Counted from the first letter of the stretch, positions 21,676 to 36,400 are shown. The stretch: 64,000 nucleotides of DNA from Trebouxia sp. TZW2008 (GCA_002118135.1 BDIU01000063.1:186439-250438); one strand, 5' to 3'. The notes: generated by a model from the sequence alone, not told the origin. Program-made: numbers and translations.

Positions 21676-24600
21676 ATGGCGTACCAGAGGCAGGCAGAGG
21701 CGCTTGTGTCTGATTTCCAGCCTGCATCTTCTGCGTACGGCATCACTGCGGCAGAGCTGATAGAGTTGAACGAAGTAAGCAGCAAATTGTTGCCTTTCAG
21801 ATCACTGTCATTCCTACTGGCAGTGACAGACGGTGCACTTGTGCAGAATAAGGATGTCGGCAAGCTTGAGGCGGCAGGTGGCGTTCAGGGACTGGCCAAA
21901 TCTCTGCTGACTAGCACAGCTGAAGGCATCAATGTAGCCACGCAGGGAGAGGGTTCCCTTGAGCATAGACGACAGACTTTTGGTGCAAATGCCTTCAAGG
22001 AAGTCAAGCAGAAAGCTTTCTGGTCGCTCTTGTTTGAGAACCTGCAGGATCCAACACTGATACTACTAATGGCTGCTGCACTGGTACGTTTGACAGATGC
22101 CAAGCTTCAGTGTGCAAGTGCGGTGCCAGTGCTGAGCTGGAAGTATCAACAAATATGTGAGGCTTGAAGTCGCTGTGTACACACAGGTATCAACAGTGCT
22201 TGGAGCAGCCATTCGGGAAGAGCGAATACAGCACTCATGGACAGAAGGAGTGGCTATATGGGTTGCAGTGATTGTTGTCAGTGGCGTAGGTGAGTAGGTG
22301 TTGTGCACATCATTACATAGCTTTCTCAACAGGTGCTTATGTTCCTGAGGCATCACAAGATCAAGTCTTCTGTTGTGTTGTAAGCTGACTTTCCAACTTG
22401 TCGCACAGGCGCTGGAAATGACTATCAGAAAGACAAGCAGTTCCGCAAACTGAATGAAAAGAAAGACTTGCTTGATGTCAAGATGATCCGTGGAGGCTCT
22501 CAGGTTTTGGTTCCAAACCCACAGATTGTGGTCGGTGACATCATCATATTGCAGACTGGGGACAAGATCACAGCAGATGGCATTGTGATTGACTCCAACA
22601 ACATGGTAGTGGATGAAGCGTCCCTCACTGGTGAAAGTGAACCTATCAAAAAAGGTTCAAAGGACATGTTTTGCCGAGCTGGAACAACGGTGGGTATTAG
22701 CTGGTGTTCTTTACCTTGACACTCTCTTGTCTGTATACTCAAAGCTTGGCCATGTCAGCAGTGTTTCAGCAACGTTAGTTAGCAATTTGAACAGCTTAAT
22801 AGGATCCTTCTCACTCAGAGAGTGAGGTTGTATGCAATGATCAGCATGTAGGTGATCTTGCAACTACAATCGGGTGCTCAGAAGCAGCATAGCAGCATAC
22901 AGGCGGTGCACAATGTCAGTCTAGGGTGTCAACTGCTCTGCATCAATCCAGGCATCAAGTCCATGTGACACATGGTCTCAAGACGCATACTTGCCTTGGA
23001 GCTCAGTCTCTTGAGACGGCCATCTTGCATGATTAGCTGGCATGAATCGTTCATGAGATGATTGTTGGCGCTTTGATGAAGGCAGCTTTTGTTGCAGCTG
23101 AATGAGGGATCAGGCTCCATCCTTGTAGTGGCAGTAGGAGTCAACACAGAGTATGGCAAGACAATGTCTCTGGTCATGACAGAGCCTGCCAGCACGCCGC
23201 TTCAGGAGCATTTGGAGGTGCTTGCTGCCTCTATTGGCAAAGTGGGCTTCATTGTGGCTGTCATCTGCTTCATAGTCCTGCTCATCAGGCAAGCATTGCT
23301 TCCATGGGCTACATGCTGCTGTGCATGTTGAGGTAGAGGGTGCTGTCACAGCTTGATACACAGTTCCAGCATGCAGATTTTTGGTAGAAATTTGCTTGCC
23401 AGAGAAGACGCTCCTGCTGTTGCATTGATTGCTGCAACGTACTGCTCGCCAGCATGCACAATCTGTGACATAGCGACCTTGATTTCAGCAATCATGAGAA
23501 GCACATGCATGACATGATGTCATCAAGGAAACCAACCTTAGCATCGCTCCATGAAGACGTGCATTGCGCACCAGCACGATGCTGTGTCGTTCAAGCTCGC
23601 CGACAAGACTACCAGCATCTAATCAACGCCTCTTGGGTCTGTAACAGACCTGCCAAGCTGCACTGCTTGCACAACTGGGACAACGCTTCTCAATGTCAAC
23701 AGTATCCACATGATGAAAAGCGGGTTTGCCAGCATATACACTGCACAGCCTGGAAGGCCCTTTGCACATCATGCCTTCGCTTGTGTTGCTTGCCAGCACT
23801 TGCATGCAGCAGCTGTGCTGATAGGATTTGCCATTCATGCTAGTTGTCAAAGGCCTCTTTGTCCTCTGAATGTGCCTTGCAAGCTTGTGACATCGTTGGA
23901 GGTGATGCTTGGGGCATGACCATGCGTTGTAGGTGGTGCGTTGAGAACCATGGCTTTCCACTGAAGAAGATTGCAGATGGACCCCTTGCCTTCTTCATCT
24001 TTGGCGTGACCATTGTGGTGGTAGCAGTGCCTGAAGGGCTGCCTCTGGCTGTCACCATTTCCCTGGCATACAGCATGAAGAAAATGATGAAGGACAATAA
24101 CTTTGTGAGGGTACTTGCTGCATGTGAAACCATGGGAGGCGCAACTGCCATCTGCTCTGACAAGGTGAAGGGCCTTCAGCTTTGACTGTTGCAGTCAGTC
24201 ACTGCTTATTGCTGTTCCAGCCCAGCGTTTAGCACACTTGACACTGTCACTTTCATACATAAGTCCAGCAGGTATCTGGTCAGTGCTGCTGGATCTCTGC
24301 ACCTCATTGGCATCTGTTTTGCTTCATTGCATGCACATCATCTTTGTTTTCATCGGTCATTCAAATCGTCCTGATATGTAAGCCACATAAGCTATTGCTT
24401 TCCAGCCAATGTGCTGAGTATGCTGTTTGTCACCATGCAGACAGGCACCCTGACAGAGAACCGCATGACAGTTGTGGAGGGTTGGTTTGCTGGCAAGAAG
24501 TATGACAGGGTGCCTCAGTTGGCAGAGCTGCCAGCTGACTTTGGCACAACTTTCCAAGCAAGCGTTGCTGTCAACTCATCGGTAGGGCAACTTGCTGTGC

Positions 24601-27600
24601 AGCTATAAAGCCTTGGCCACAGCATGTCCACTTCAAAAGCTGCTCATGTCTACAAATGAACACATTTGCATGTGATGCGTGTGAGTTGTGCCAGATACAT
24701 CAGCAAGCCTTCTGGAGTGTCCTTCTGCAAATGCTTTGATATGGAAATGAGCCAATTGCTGTGGTTGCAACAGGCTTTTCTGATCATCAAGGAGCCAATA
24801 GGCTTTGTGGGCAACCGTACAGAGTGTGCATTGCTGATGCTGTTGCGCACCTGGGGATCAGACTACAAAGCCATCCGAGACAGCTACTCTTCAGCAGTGG
24901 AGAAGGTCTGGGATTTTGACTCTGCCAAGAAGATGGCCAGTGTGCTCATCAAGACGGCTGATGGCTATCGCCTTTACAATAAGGCAAGTACAGGCGCACT
25001 GAAGTCTTCTGTCTATGCTTGTCTTGATTTAGTTGCATTGCGAGCACAATAGGCTGCACCTGTCACTGGCCGTACAACACTGGCAATCCCGACTCTGCAT
25101 CACAAGCCCAGGACCACTTTTGCTGGCATTCAGTTGTGCAGGGTAGGCTTGCACACTTCGTGCTGTACAAAGTCAGCTCAACAAACAACCCGGCCTGCTT
25201 GTCTGCAGCATCAAGCCGCAATCACAGTCCATGCTTGATTTCAGCCTTGCAATCGGCAGTTAGCAGTCACATGGCCCAAACGCAACAGATATAGCTTCAG
25301 CTACAGACCACACCAGACCTCATTTTGATAACAATTTTTGACCCTGTGCATAACCCTATTGTCAGTGCTATGTTGCAGATATTACCACATCAGGGGAACC
25401 TGTGAGTCAAAGCATGCAGCCATGGTGCATGCGCTCACATGCAGAGACATGCTTGCAGGGTGCAGCAGAAATGGTGTTGAGAAGATGCACCAGAGCAGTC
25501 AGCACAGACGGCACTGTTGCTTCCATGAGCGCACCCTTGCGTGCTGAATTGATGGACACTACCACAGGCATGGCAGCCCGGGGCCTGCGTACCCTGTGCA
25601 TCACGTACAGGGACTTTCCTGCAGCTGGACAGCGGCCTGCTGACCTGTTTGAGACAGCCCCAGACACAGAGCTGACCTGCTGTGCCATCACAGGCATCAA
25701 GGTGCTGTACAGGCTTTTGCCAGCCTTGTTGAGCAGACTCTGCGCAGATTCAAGCAGCACATCTGTCCACGTGTCTATTTGCCAAATGCACCAATGCCTA
25801 TGCTTGTCTGCCCTACACTGCACCATGCTGCTTCCTGTCAATGCTGAATGGCTGCTGCTGACTGATTGCCATCTTTAATGATCATCAAACTATGCAGCTG
25901 GGGTGTAAGTGCTGTTGTATGTGATTGCCAAGCTGCTGGCAGTCAAGCTGTGCTCTGTCCCTGTCTCATCATTGAGGTGTGTGCTCTGAGCATATTATAG
26001 TACAAGCGTGGAGCCCGACCAATCTGAGCTTTGCTCAGCAGCATTGCATTTGGCAACTTGGAATTGTTGCAGGATCCAGTGCAGCAGGAGGTGCCAGATG
26101 CAGTGGCTGTCCACAAACGGGCAGGTGTCACAGTGCGCGTGGTGACTGGCAACAGCATGCACACAGCCAGCCACATTGCCCTAAAGTGTGGCGTCCTTGT
26201 GTATTGTTCAGCGGGACCATAAGCTGTTTACAATGCTGCAGGACCCAGTAAGGCAAGAGGTGCCAGATGCAGTGGCTGTTTGCAAGCGAGCTGGCATCAC
26301 AGTGCGCATGGTGACTGGTGACAATGTGCACACAGCCAGCCACATTGCTAGGGAGTGTGGCATTTTCATGGAAGGAGGGCTGGCCCTGGAAGGCCCCACC
26401 TTCAGAGGCATGACTGAAGAAGAGCTCATCCCCATCCTGCCCAAGCTTCAGGTGCTTTGACAATGCTGTAAAGTGTCTAGATGTAATTGACAAGCAATCT
26501 GAGGCCATGCATATAAGTTGACAGACATTGTAAGCAAAGAGATACAGGCAAACAGCTTTGAGCCGTGCTAGCACCCATCTTCCTTATGGACAAATTCCTT
26601 GCTACTGGCTTACATCATTTATCGTTGCAGTTATCCACCTCAGTCTGCATCCTTGCAAAGCAAATGCATCAGCAGCATGTCTGCAGCTCTTCATGCAGCT
26701 GATCTTCAGGCATAAATTCCAAACAATCGGTCTATCTGACTTTATCACCTTTCCCGCAGAAGCCTGCTGTACTGCATGCAATAAGCCTCCTGTCATGCAT
26801 CATGATCCCAATGCATGTCAATGCAGGTCATGGCCCGCAGTTCACCAACCGACAAGTACAGTCTGGTCAAGCTACTGAAGAAGACCGGTGAGGTTGTGGC
26901 AGTCACCGGTGATGGTACAAATGATGCACCAGCCCTCAAAGAGTCAGATGTAGGGCTGGCTATGGGCATAGCCGGAACTGAAGTGGCCAAAGAGGCAGCA
27001 GACATTGTCATTATGGACGACAACTTCAGCAGCATTGTCAAGTCAGTGCTATGGGGCCGCAGCGTCTTTGCCAATCTCAGGAAGTTCCTGCAGGTATTTA
27101 CTGCCAGCTTCATTGTTAGTTGTGCAAACATATTCAGTTGTGATGTGCTCAAAAGTGCCCGTCATTGCATTGTATTGCTTCATTCCTGACAATGCCTGCA
27201 ATCGAGGGAACACTTGTACGGCCAATCAGATCTATCATCAGTTGCTAGCAGACGGAGTATGTTAGATGACAGATGCAATTGAGTAGCGGGGTCAATGTGC
27301 AAGTTTGCTCAAGAGGATCTGGCTTGTGTCTGCATTGTGCAGATTTCATGCAACAACAACCGTCGCCAAGCCTCAAATTGATGTGTATGCCTGGTCATGC
27401 AGTTCCAGCTGACAGTCAACTTTGTGGCGCTGGTGATTGCGTTTGTGTCAGCGCTGACAAAAGGCGAGACACCCCTGACAGTCATCCAGCTGCTGTGGGT
27501 GAACCTTATCATGGATGCTCTGGGAGCCTTAGGTGAGTCTTGCACGGAACTGCTTAGGCGCAGACATTTAGTTGGCTGGCAGCCTTTTTTGTCACCATGG

Positions 27601-30064
27601 GTTCTGGCGCCTTTCAATGGACACTATAAATTGGATTGGATTTGATAGACAAAGTTTCATTGCCACAGCACATGCAATCAGACTTGTTGTCTGGCTGAAG
27701 CATGTAGAATTTCCCCCTCCTTCTCCTTACATTTGCTGTCTGGACTGCAAATCCTACCATGGGCAGGCAATGGGTATCAAATCTGCTATGACCATCACAT
27801 TGACAGTCAAACAAGCGGTCGGCAGTGTCAATGCATTTTCACCTTTTTATGCCCTACAGAGTCTGTCTAGCAATCATTGTGGCGCAGCCTGCATTCCTGC
27901 AGCACGTCTAACACTTAGGACACTCACCACTGACCTGCTGCTCCAGCTTCCCCAGTATACTTGCAGACAACGCAGGCAGTGCGACATACCTTACTACAGC
28001 TCATACAGATGCGTACAAAGCACGTACTCATAAGTGCGGTAACCACAGTCATAAACAGTAAATGCTTCCTGAGCGGTTCTGCTGTCTGCCTGCAGCTTTG
28101 GCAACAGAGGCGCCTACACCTGACCTTTTCCTCATGCAGCCTCATGGCCATGGCAAAAGGATCACCAAGCTCATGTGAAAACACGTCCTGACTCGAAAAC
28201 TTTGTATTTCCTGATTGCAGCGTTGGCAACAGAAGCACCCACACCTGACCTGCTACTGATGAAGCCTCATGGCCGTGGTGAGAGGATCATCAACAAGCTC
28301 ATGTGGAAGCACATTCTGACTCAGGGCTGCTACCAGCTCTTTTGGCTCTTCCTCATCATCTACGGAGCCAACAAATACATCTCACGCTACAGTCTACCCT
28401 CTGAATGCTACACCTACCAGAGACTAGATCTCAACTATGACACTGTTGAGACGCTCAAGGTTGTGGCCAGTCAGACTGGTGGGCAATTTGATGTGTGCTG
28501 CTCTGGCAGTGACTGCTACGAGGACAGTGGAGGGATATACATGCCAGGTGAGCACAAGGCATGCCTGTCTGTCAATTTCAAAGCTGCTGCCTTTGACTAC
28601 GTCGCACGAGCTTCCTGAAGGCAATGCAGACTCAGATTGGCCAAAAGTGCTCCTCCTTACGGTGCTGACCATCCAGCATAATCATGCAGGCTTTCCTTGC
28701 ACAACTAGCAGCTTGTCGCAAAATGTCCTCAGATGTTGTACAATAGCATCAGACTTTACTGCATGTACGCAACAGGGAGGTTGCATATGAGAGAGCTATG
28801 GCCCGTGCAGCAATGATTGCAACTGAGCCCGTTCTGGGGCCTTTTTGCAGGAGAGGTACCTTTGTGTGATACTGGAAACAGCAAGTGTGTCATTAGTGAC
28901 CCCTCCAAGCTTTCCAGCCTCTTCTGTACAGCAGACACTACCAGCAGCACCAACTGTGATCGTTACCAAGAGTTTCACTCCTTGTATGAGCGTGGCAGTG
29001 ATCAGCGCACTAGAGACCTGGCTGATGCAACAGAGAAAGCCAACTCTGTGGTGTTCAATACTTTCATCTTTCTTCAGGTGTGGCTCAATCCTTGCAGCAT
29101 GCTATTCTTGCATGCACTAGTTTCAGCATGGATCTCGTGTTTGGTCTTTAATGTTGAACCTTGTCTGCAGCATATCTGCGCTCAAATATGCCACACAGTA
29201 GATAGCTGCATCCTTGTCTGCTTGATAAGCTTTTACTATTGTGGTGATTCAAACAGCCACATCTGCATTGATGACTTGCATGCTGAAATCAATGCACAAA
29301 CTAGTTCTCAGACCTGACTTCAAATGATGCTGCAGGTCTTCAATCAGATCAACTCACGCAAGATCAGAGATGAATACAACCCTTTTGCAGGCCTGTGGAA
29401 TAGCGCAACCTTCCTGTACATCCTGGTTGTGGAGGTTGTCTTGCAGGTGCTGCTTTCCTGCTGTATGCTGCGGTTTCCAGTCATTGACGCTTTGCAAGAG
29501 CATTGCTCGTTTCCCAATCTGTGACGCAGCTTGTTGCAGCATCTCCAGCATGACTTGCTGTGTGTCATAAACAACAAGCAAAGGCAGCCTGCTATCTGCA
29601 TTGATCTTTGGCAGAGCATGTGTGCTGTTGCTTGTGTGACACGTTCCAGGGACACAACACAATCCGTCTTGTCAAGTTTTCAGTCAGTGGTCAGTTCATG
29701 CTTGTGTGTGCTATATGCTGTAGTGTACAGGCTCCAAATTGCATTGCCCAACAATGAGGTGCTGTTGCAGCTCATCATCATGCTTACGCCAATCCGGACC
29801 TTCTTTACAGTCAGCCCTCAGATATGGCAAAAGTGGCTGTTTGCAATTGGAGTCGCTGCTGGCTGTATGCTGCTGTCCCTGCTTGTGAAGATCATCTCAC
29901 GGTAAGTAATATGCAGCATGTGACAATGCCCCCAAAAGATGCTGAGCATGCGTTTCGTTACAGCAATTGCGATTGGGCATGTCTCACAATGTCATGGCTG
30001 CCGCAGGGTAAAATCAGGACACTTTCTGCATCAGTATTCGCCAATAGCCGTCGAGCCCCTGTGA
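21676..30064 (+). CDS. P2B-type Ca2+-transporting ATPase
   Basis: Exports Ca2+ from the cytosol across the plasma or vacuolar membrane. Seventeen in-phase exons: 21676-21774, 21847-22083, 22187-22289, 22409-22689, 23098-23288, 23933-24164, 24441-24581, 24774-24983, 25459-25701, 26242-26451, 26827-27093, 27403-27532, 28221-28547, 28851-29077, 29336-29446, 29771-29901, 30007-30064; about 1065 aa. Motifs: [17 protein letters not shown] (actuator), [20 protein letters not shown] (TM4 Ca2+ site), phosphorylation loop [18 protein letters not shown] split by intron 6, [50 protein letters not shown] and [20 protein letters not shown] Cys-rich insertion (28480-28960) lies in the TM7-8 loop region. The C-terminus is short, so no long calmodulin tail is seen. 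Introns 5 and 8 have GC donors. Two exons have decoy copies. Confidence 0.95.
26073..26200 (+). repeat. Decoy copy of Ca2+-ATPase exon 26242-26451
   Basis: After a ttgcag acceptor the copy reads [20 protein letters not shown] and [19 protein letters not shown]; the intact exon has [19 protein letters not shown]. The TGDN motif is lost. The copy runs to a stop, with no donor at the matching place. Spacing is 169 bp. Confidence 0.9.
28096..28180 (+). repeat. Decoy copy of Ca2+-ATPase exon 28221-28547
   Basis: After ctgcag the copy reads [20 protein letters not shown] and ends with TGA. The intact exon, 125 bp downstream, reads [20 protein letters not shown] and continues. Confidence 0.9.
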
Positions 30065-30410
30065 CCAGGTGTAGAAGGAATGCTGGAAAGCCTTCATTGC
30101 GTATGCAGTGCAATCCCAGCAGGCAGAGAGCAACCATCCTTAGATCAGCAGATGACCATGAATGACATAGCTGCACCTGCCTTTTGTCCTAGAACTTACC
30201 CATAGCTGATCGTGATGCGTTTGCATTAGCTATGGCAAGGAAAGATCTCTTAGTACATCCGGCTTTGACATTTGTCTCAATCGATTCAACTGATCAGATG
30301 AAGTGGGGACAGCGCCAATGTAAATAGGTTAATTTAGTGAATTCCAGTCAGTGCATCTGGAAAGGGGGGAGGAAATGATTTGATAATGTACAATAGCAAT
30401 ACGCCAGTGG
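30065..30410. other. Convergent intergenic region
   Basis: 3' flanks of the Ca2+-ATPase (+) and the large helical protein gene (-). Nothing else was seen. Confidence 0.5.
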
Positions 30411-33400
30411 CTAATTTGCAGGGCTGTAGTTCAGAAGAAATTGCTGAATGTCATCTCTGGCAACAGGCTGTGGTGCTGGATAAATTTTTGCACATCTTGC
30501 AGCCAGTTGCTGGTACCACTGAGCGCATTTGACCTTCCTAGTATAGTCATCACTTGTCAGCAGCACCTCATTGATAACATTGCATGCTGCCAGCTGCAAA
30601 GCTGGGTCTGGACCATTCAGAAGAGCATCCTGTGCAATCATCAGTGCTCCAGGCAAGAATTGGTACTCCACAACCAACAGCATCTGCGCCAGCAGCTTCA
30701 TCAAGTCAAGACCAGCCTGTGAACTCTGCTGTTGCTCTGCTGATTGCTGCAACAACTCACTTGCATGCTTGCCCAAGCTCTGCAAGGTGAGCAACACAAC
30801 TGGGCTGCCAGAGGGCAGCTCGCGCATGGCTGCATCTACACCAGCAGATAGGCCTGTGATTGGTGTACACAATGGATACGCCTCCAGTGCCCTCTGAGTG
30901 TAAAACGGTAGAAGCTCCTCATTCTGCAGACGTTCAGTGAATGCTTGGCTGACCATGCCAATGCAAAGCGTTCAGTACAGGACATGTCTGCATCAATGGA
31001 GCCAAACATGATGCATTCACAAGCCGAAAAGGACATGTCCATCAGCCTTTCCTTGCTGCAAAGTACAGTGTGAGAAGCACAGCACTCTTCCATTGGGCCT
31101 ACAATGAACTGTAGTGTCCAGCATCTTGCCGAGTAGAGCAGCCCACCTCCTTTGATGCAACGGACAGGCTACATGCTGCATGCATTTGTGCTCAAGATGA
31201 AGATGAAAGTCAAATGCGGATGTCAACCAATGTCTGCCTTACCTGTTGACTGTGTTTCAGCACTGCACAGAACAGGCTATGTGCAGCCGCAGCTAACGTC
31301 TTCTGAGGGTGTTGAAGGTACAGAAACATGACTGGAGCAATCTGTGCTGTTGCAGTCCCCTGCAGAGTCCACACTGTACCGCTTATGCGCAGTGTTTGGC
31401 TTGACAGAGAGGCAAGGCCTGCTCCTGCGTGTGTCCAGTGCCAAGGCCAACACAACCCATCAACATTGGCTAACTCAACTTGAAGCTGCTTGGTAACAAT
31501 CTCTCACACGCACCCAAAAGCTTTTGTTGGCAAAATTGTTCTCATACCATTGAAAACATAAATCAGCATTCAGCATGCTTGACAGCAACTGCAACGCCAT
31601 GACATGTGCACTGCAGCTAATTTTTCTTGTTGCTCACTAAATGCAGTGGACATTTAGAATCACCTGGGGTAGGGCAGGCAGGCAAGCCCCCATCAAATTC
31701 ATCAATAAGTGCATGCGTGTGGCCAGAATGGCATCAGCCACCCAGACAGAATCCCTTTTGCCTGCTTGCTGCTCAGCAATTGCAACAGGCGGCGTCACTG
31801 GTGCAGCAAGGTCCTCATAGGGTGGCAATCTATTTAACAGCTGCTGAGTTGCCTGCACTGGACATCTCAATGTCATGTGAGGAAGTGGCACAAGAGGATG
31901 GCAAGGTGAACATGTGCTTGCTGGCAGACGTGCTGTTCTCTCTTTGCACCACCTTCATAACTAGGATACTCTGCTGACATGTTGCCGTGACACTGCCGCT
32001 GTCAGCAGCAACAGTTAACATTTGGCATGCCAGTCACTAACTTGTCTGTTTTCTGGCATGCCAATGCTCAAGTTAGGTTGAGCTTTGCTCGTGTATGCAT
32101 GCAGACTGCCTGATGCTCAGATAGTTGCGGGCTGCAGGTCATAACATGCAAAAGTTGGACCTGCGATACTGATATCTGTGCTGTACCATGACTCTCAAGA
32201 GGTGCATGAGATGTGATGCAGCAGACACCGCAAAATGCCATGCTTATGTAAACATGCATGGACTGCCAAAAAAAGCAGCTGTCCCACCTGAGCATCTGCT
32301 GAAACAGCAGTGAGGGTGTTCTTCAAAAGGCTGTTGTAAGCTGTCAGCTTCATCCTACAGAACTGCAAGTATGACATGCTATCCAACAGCTCTGCTGCTA
32401 TCAGGCTATTGTTGCTGATCTGTTTGTCTCCCTGGACACTGCTGCTTGCCGGCGGTGCTGTTACTGCTGCCAGAGTCTGCTGACCTGGTGCAGTACTGCT
32501 GTCAGACACAATGTCAGCAGTGGTGTCTGACACGGCAGCGGTGGCAGGCGCAGGTGTAGGTGCAGATGATGGGGCTTCAGCTGTGGCAGCATCACTGCTG
32601 GCAGTGGTGCCTGGTATATTGCGTGTAGCTGCGACAGCAGCAGGTCCAGCTGGGGTTGGCGAAGCTGCTTTGGGCTTGTTGCAGCGCTTGGATGGTGTGG
32701 CTGTCTGGCCTGGCTGCTGCTTGGCTGTGGCTGTGGTCCAAAAGGCTGTCATGAGCAACATGCCTGACATGAATGCTTTGTCCAGCACCTGCAACACCAT
32801 CAGCTGATCTGCACACTGACATCAAAGGCCAATGTGCAGCCCTGACACTGGTTGGTGGCATACAGCATGCTCTTTGCAACACATGGCGATTGTACACTCA
32901 CTCACATACTCAATTGCGAGCAGCTGCATTCGCATTTCTGTCCAAGCAAACGCCACACACAGTGAAGACGGTAACTGTTCTGCATGCAGAGCACTGATGT
33001 GCAGAACCTTGTCACGTGCCTTGATACATGCCCTGCTACACGTACTTTGCTGACTTTGTAGACACCACTGCTACAAGCAGAGCAGAGGTAAAGTCATTTT
33101 GTCACAAGAAGCATAGGCTAGTACCTGCCTGACAGAGCTTGAATCTATGGACTGCATCCAGGATGCAGGTGTTGTTAGGGCATAGGCTCTGTATCCCTCA
33201 TATAGCTGCCTTGCACCATTGTGCAGTATCTGCCGACACGCCTGCATCACAAACCCTGCACATGTTAGCAGCCAGTATGCCGGCACTCGTTAGCAGCCAA
33301 TACGCCTGCACAAGGCCTACACATGTCAGCAGCCTTTTGCCTGCAGAAAACCTGCACATGTTAGCAGCTAATGTCTCTGCAAAAGGGCTGCGTATGTTAG

Positions 33401-36400
33401 CAGCCACTGCGCCTGTATAAGGCCTGCACACGTGACCATTTGACACTCCTGCAGAAAAGCACGTGTTGGCAGCATGCCGCAGAACATGAACCAAAGGTCG
33501 CGCAGCATCACGCAGGCAAACATGGGAGCGTTCTCATCACATGCATGTTGAACCTCAAGCAGGGCTCCATATGCAATGGCTGCATGACATATGGAGCTCT
33601 GCTTGTGATTGAATATGCTCATGTGAGCAGAGGGCTGTCTCAAGTTTGCCGACTACGCATATCACAGCCATGATAAGCGCACCGGGATTCCACACTGGAC
33701 ATGCAAAGGCAATGAAAGTACAGGTTTGCATCTTATGTGTCCACTGACCTGCTGTGATTCGGTGTCAACAAGTCTGTACTGCTCAGCAGCAATACGAGCC
33801 ATGGTAGCAGCTTCTTGCTTTGGGAGGCTGTCTTGACACCATTTCACCCAAGCACTGCCCTGCTGTGGGTCCTGCCCAAGGTTGACATTGCACATGCAAA
33901 GACAATTGAATCATATCCTTGCATCGTGTGTGCAGACTGACCTCCTGTGACTGGCTGTCAACCAGTCTGTATTGCTCAGCAGCAATACGAGCCATGGTGG
34001 CAGCTTCCTGCATGGAAAGGCTGTCCACATGACCCTTCAGCCAAGCATTGCCCCATTCTGGGTTCTGCCATAGGGCTGAAGCTTGGAAGAGCCCTTTGAG
34101 GGTGAGGCTTGTTTCCCAGAGGCAGGACATGACACAAGATGCTACTGCAGGGGATGCAGATGGCAGCCTGCATGCCTGCATGCCACATGACACTCTTGAT
34201 CACAGCTTGTTGTACATACACATACTCGTACATGTGCATGTTGATGTCTGTGAGTCTTGCCCAGAAGCTGCTGCTTGGACAACTGCGCTGAGGATGAGGC
34301 TTAAGCCCCAGGGATATGACACAAGCTGCTGCTGCAGAGGATGCAGCAGGCAGCCTACATGCCATGGAATGCTGCCATTCGTCACAGGACTGTTATACAT
34401 GCATTGCAATGTTTGCACAAGTGAATGCGCTTTGCCGAAGCCAGTTTGTCCCTGTTGCATAAATTTGCAGGCAAACAGCTGACATGCTTAACAGCTCAGT
34501 GCAGAAAGGATAGTGCACAGACAGACAGACACAAGATGATGCACTCACACAGAATTCCCGTTCAATGTGTAGTCTCATTGTACGATACACAGCTGCAAAG
34601 CACTCTGATCTCTGACAATGTTGCACACTGACCTGCCAGGTATTACAGTAAGCCAAAGCTGCTGCATCACGCCAATGCACACATCCAGGCTGTCCAACGG
34701 TATTGTCTTCAGGCTGCACTCCTTCCGTTGCAGTAACTTCAGCTTGGGAGTCAGCACAGGCAGTTGTGAGAATTCCACACAAAGCCTGGATGACAGGGCT
34801 GCGCAAGGGCAGGGCCAATGTGCCCTTGGCTAGCCCTAACAACAGCCCTGCTGCTGCCAGTACCGCTGTCATGCTCTCCTGCCTGCATACATGTCATACC
34901 ATCTCATGTGTTGAAGGAGTGCTTGAGAAACAGCTGAGACATGAGGCCTGAGAGCGGACTGATGCCCCAGCAACAGCAACAAGAAAAATTTTCTGGTGCT
35001 GCTTGTTGTTCAAACAACGCCTCTCAAGAGGGTGCGAGGCAATAATCTGTCAAGCAGCTTGAGCAAATCTACGGTCGCAGTCATTGTCTTGAGACTTTGT
35101 ACAGGATTGTTGAAGATGCTCAAGCATATCCTGCCACCCGTACACACTTGACTCAGTAAAACTTTGGACTGTAACAATCTGGCAAAAGCCTGAAGAGGCT
35201 TGCAAGAGGCTGCACAGGCAATTTCTGCAAACACCGTTGCATGATCCAAGGACAGCGATGGCAACAAGCATGACTGCAAGATGGGTTACCAATCTTTGCT
35301 GCATACAGAATTGACCTGTGGTGCAAGGCAATGTGCCGCTTACCAGTGACCACTTTGCAGAGCAGCTGCCAGCAGCTCAGTCATCTGCATTGCTGTGTCA
35401 GCACACTGAGCCTTGTTTTGCAGCATGGCAGAGCCGACTTGCCGCATCATGCTATACAGCATCATGGCTTGTCTGACAATATCAGGCTTGATGCCGCCGC
35501 TGCTGCCTGTGCTGTTGCCAGATGAGTGAGCACTCTGGGTTGCAGAGGAGGGATGGAAGCTCAAGGCTTTAGCATCAGCAGGCGACCAAAGAGTGAGGGC
35601 ACTCACAAGCAGCCACATCACTGAACTGCCCTGACACTGCACAACAGCATGATCATCAGGCTATGCTGCAGAGACGCACAGAGTCATGCACAAAAGCCAG
35701 CAATCCAGCATTGAACATTTGTTATCAGACAGCTTGACAGCTGAATGACAGGAGCCTCGTTGGCGAGACGCTTATAGCATGGTTGCTAGCAAAGCATGAC
35801 CGCTTGACTGCAGTTGGCCAAGTACCTGTAGGCTGATCATGATGTCAGCAATGCCAGTCCTGAGATCAGCAATGCCTTCAGTGCTGCTGCTGTTCAGCTG
35901 TCCCCTGTGGGCTTGCAATGCCATACAAGCAGCTGATGCAATTTCCTCCCTCTCATGCTCTGTAAGGCCTGCATTACACAGCTTGTCATGTCACTGACGC
36001 AGATGATTGCAAGGAGTTGAGGTCGTGCGGATGCATGCCAGTGTAGCAGCTTGTATGGCAGAGAGTACAGGTATCACCTCGGCTAGCAGCTCCCAGGAAG
36101 AGGATGCAAGCTGCAAACGCCTGTGCTGTGCACCCAGGAGAGTATAAAAGCTGCAAGGCACTGGCAACTGCCTGCTCGAGGTGTGCTTTGTCAGCTGTTT
36201 TGTTTCGTGAGCCAAGCTTTGTGGTAGCCCACTGAGAAAGGATCTGAAAGACTTGGCTGTAGACAGCACTTCGCTGCGGCTCAGTGCCACGATGATCTGG
36301 CTGATCTGACAGGTGCTGCAGAACTTTGAGCAGTGTTGCAACTTGCGTTACGCTCAACTCTGGGAGAAAGTTTCGGTTGCTTGCCAGGGTGTTGAGACTG

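Noticed and set aside
25402..25878. Alternative long frame around the Ca2+-ATPase exon 25459-25701
   Set aside because: Only 25459-25701 carries pump motifs; the rest runs into the flanking introns.
33240..33440. Short spaced repeats as a CRISPR array
   Set aside because: Units are degenerate, have no constant spacers and sit in a eukaryotic intron.
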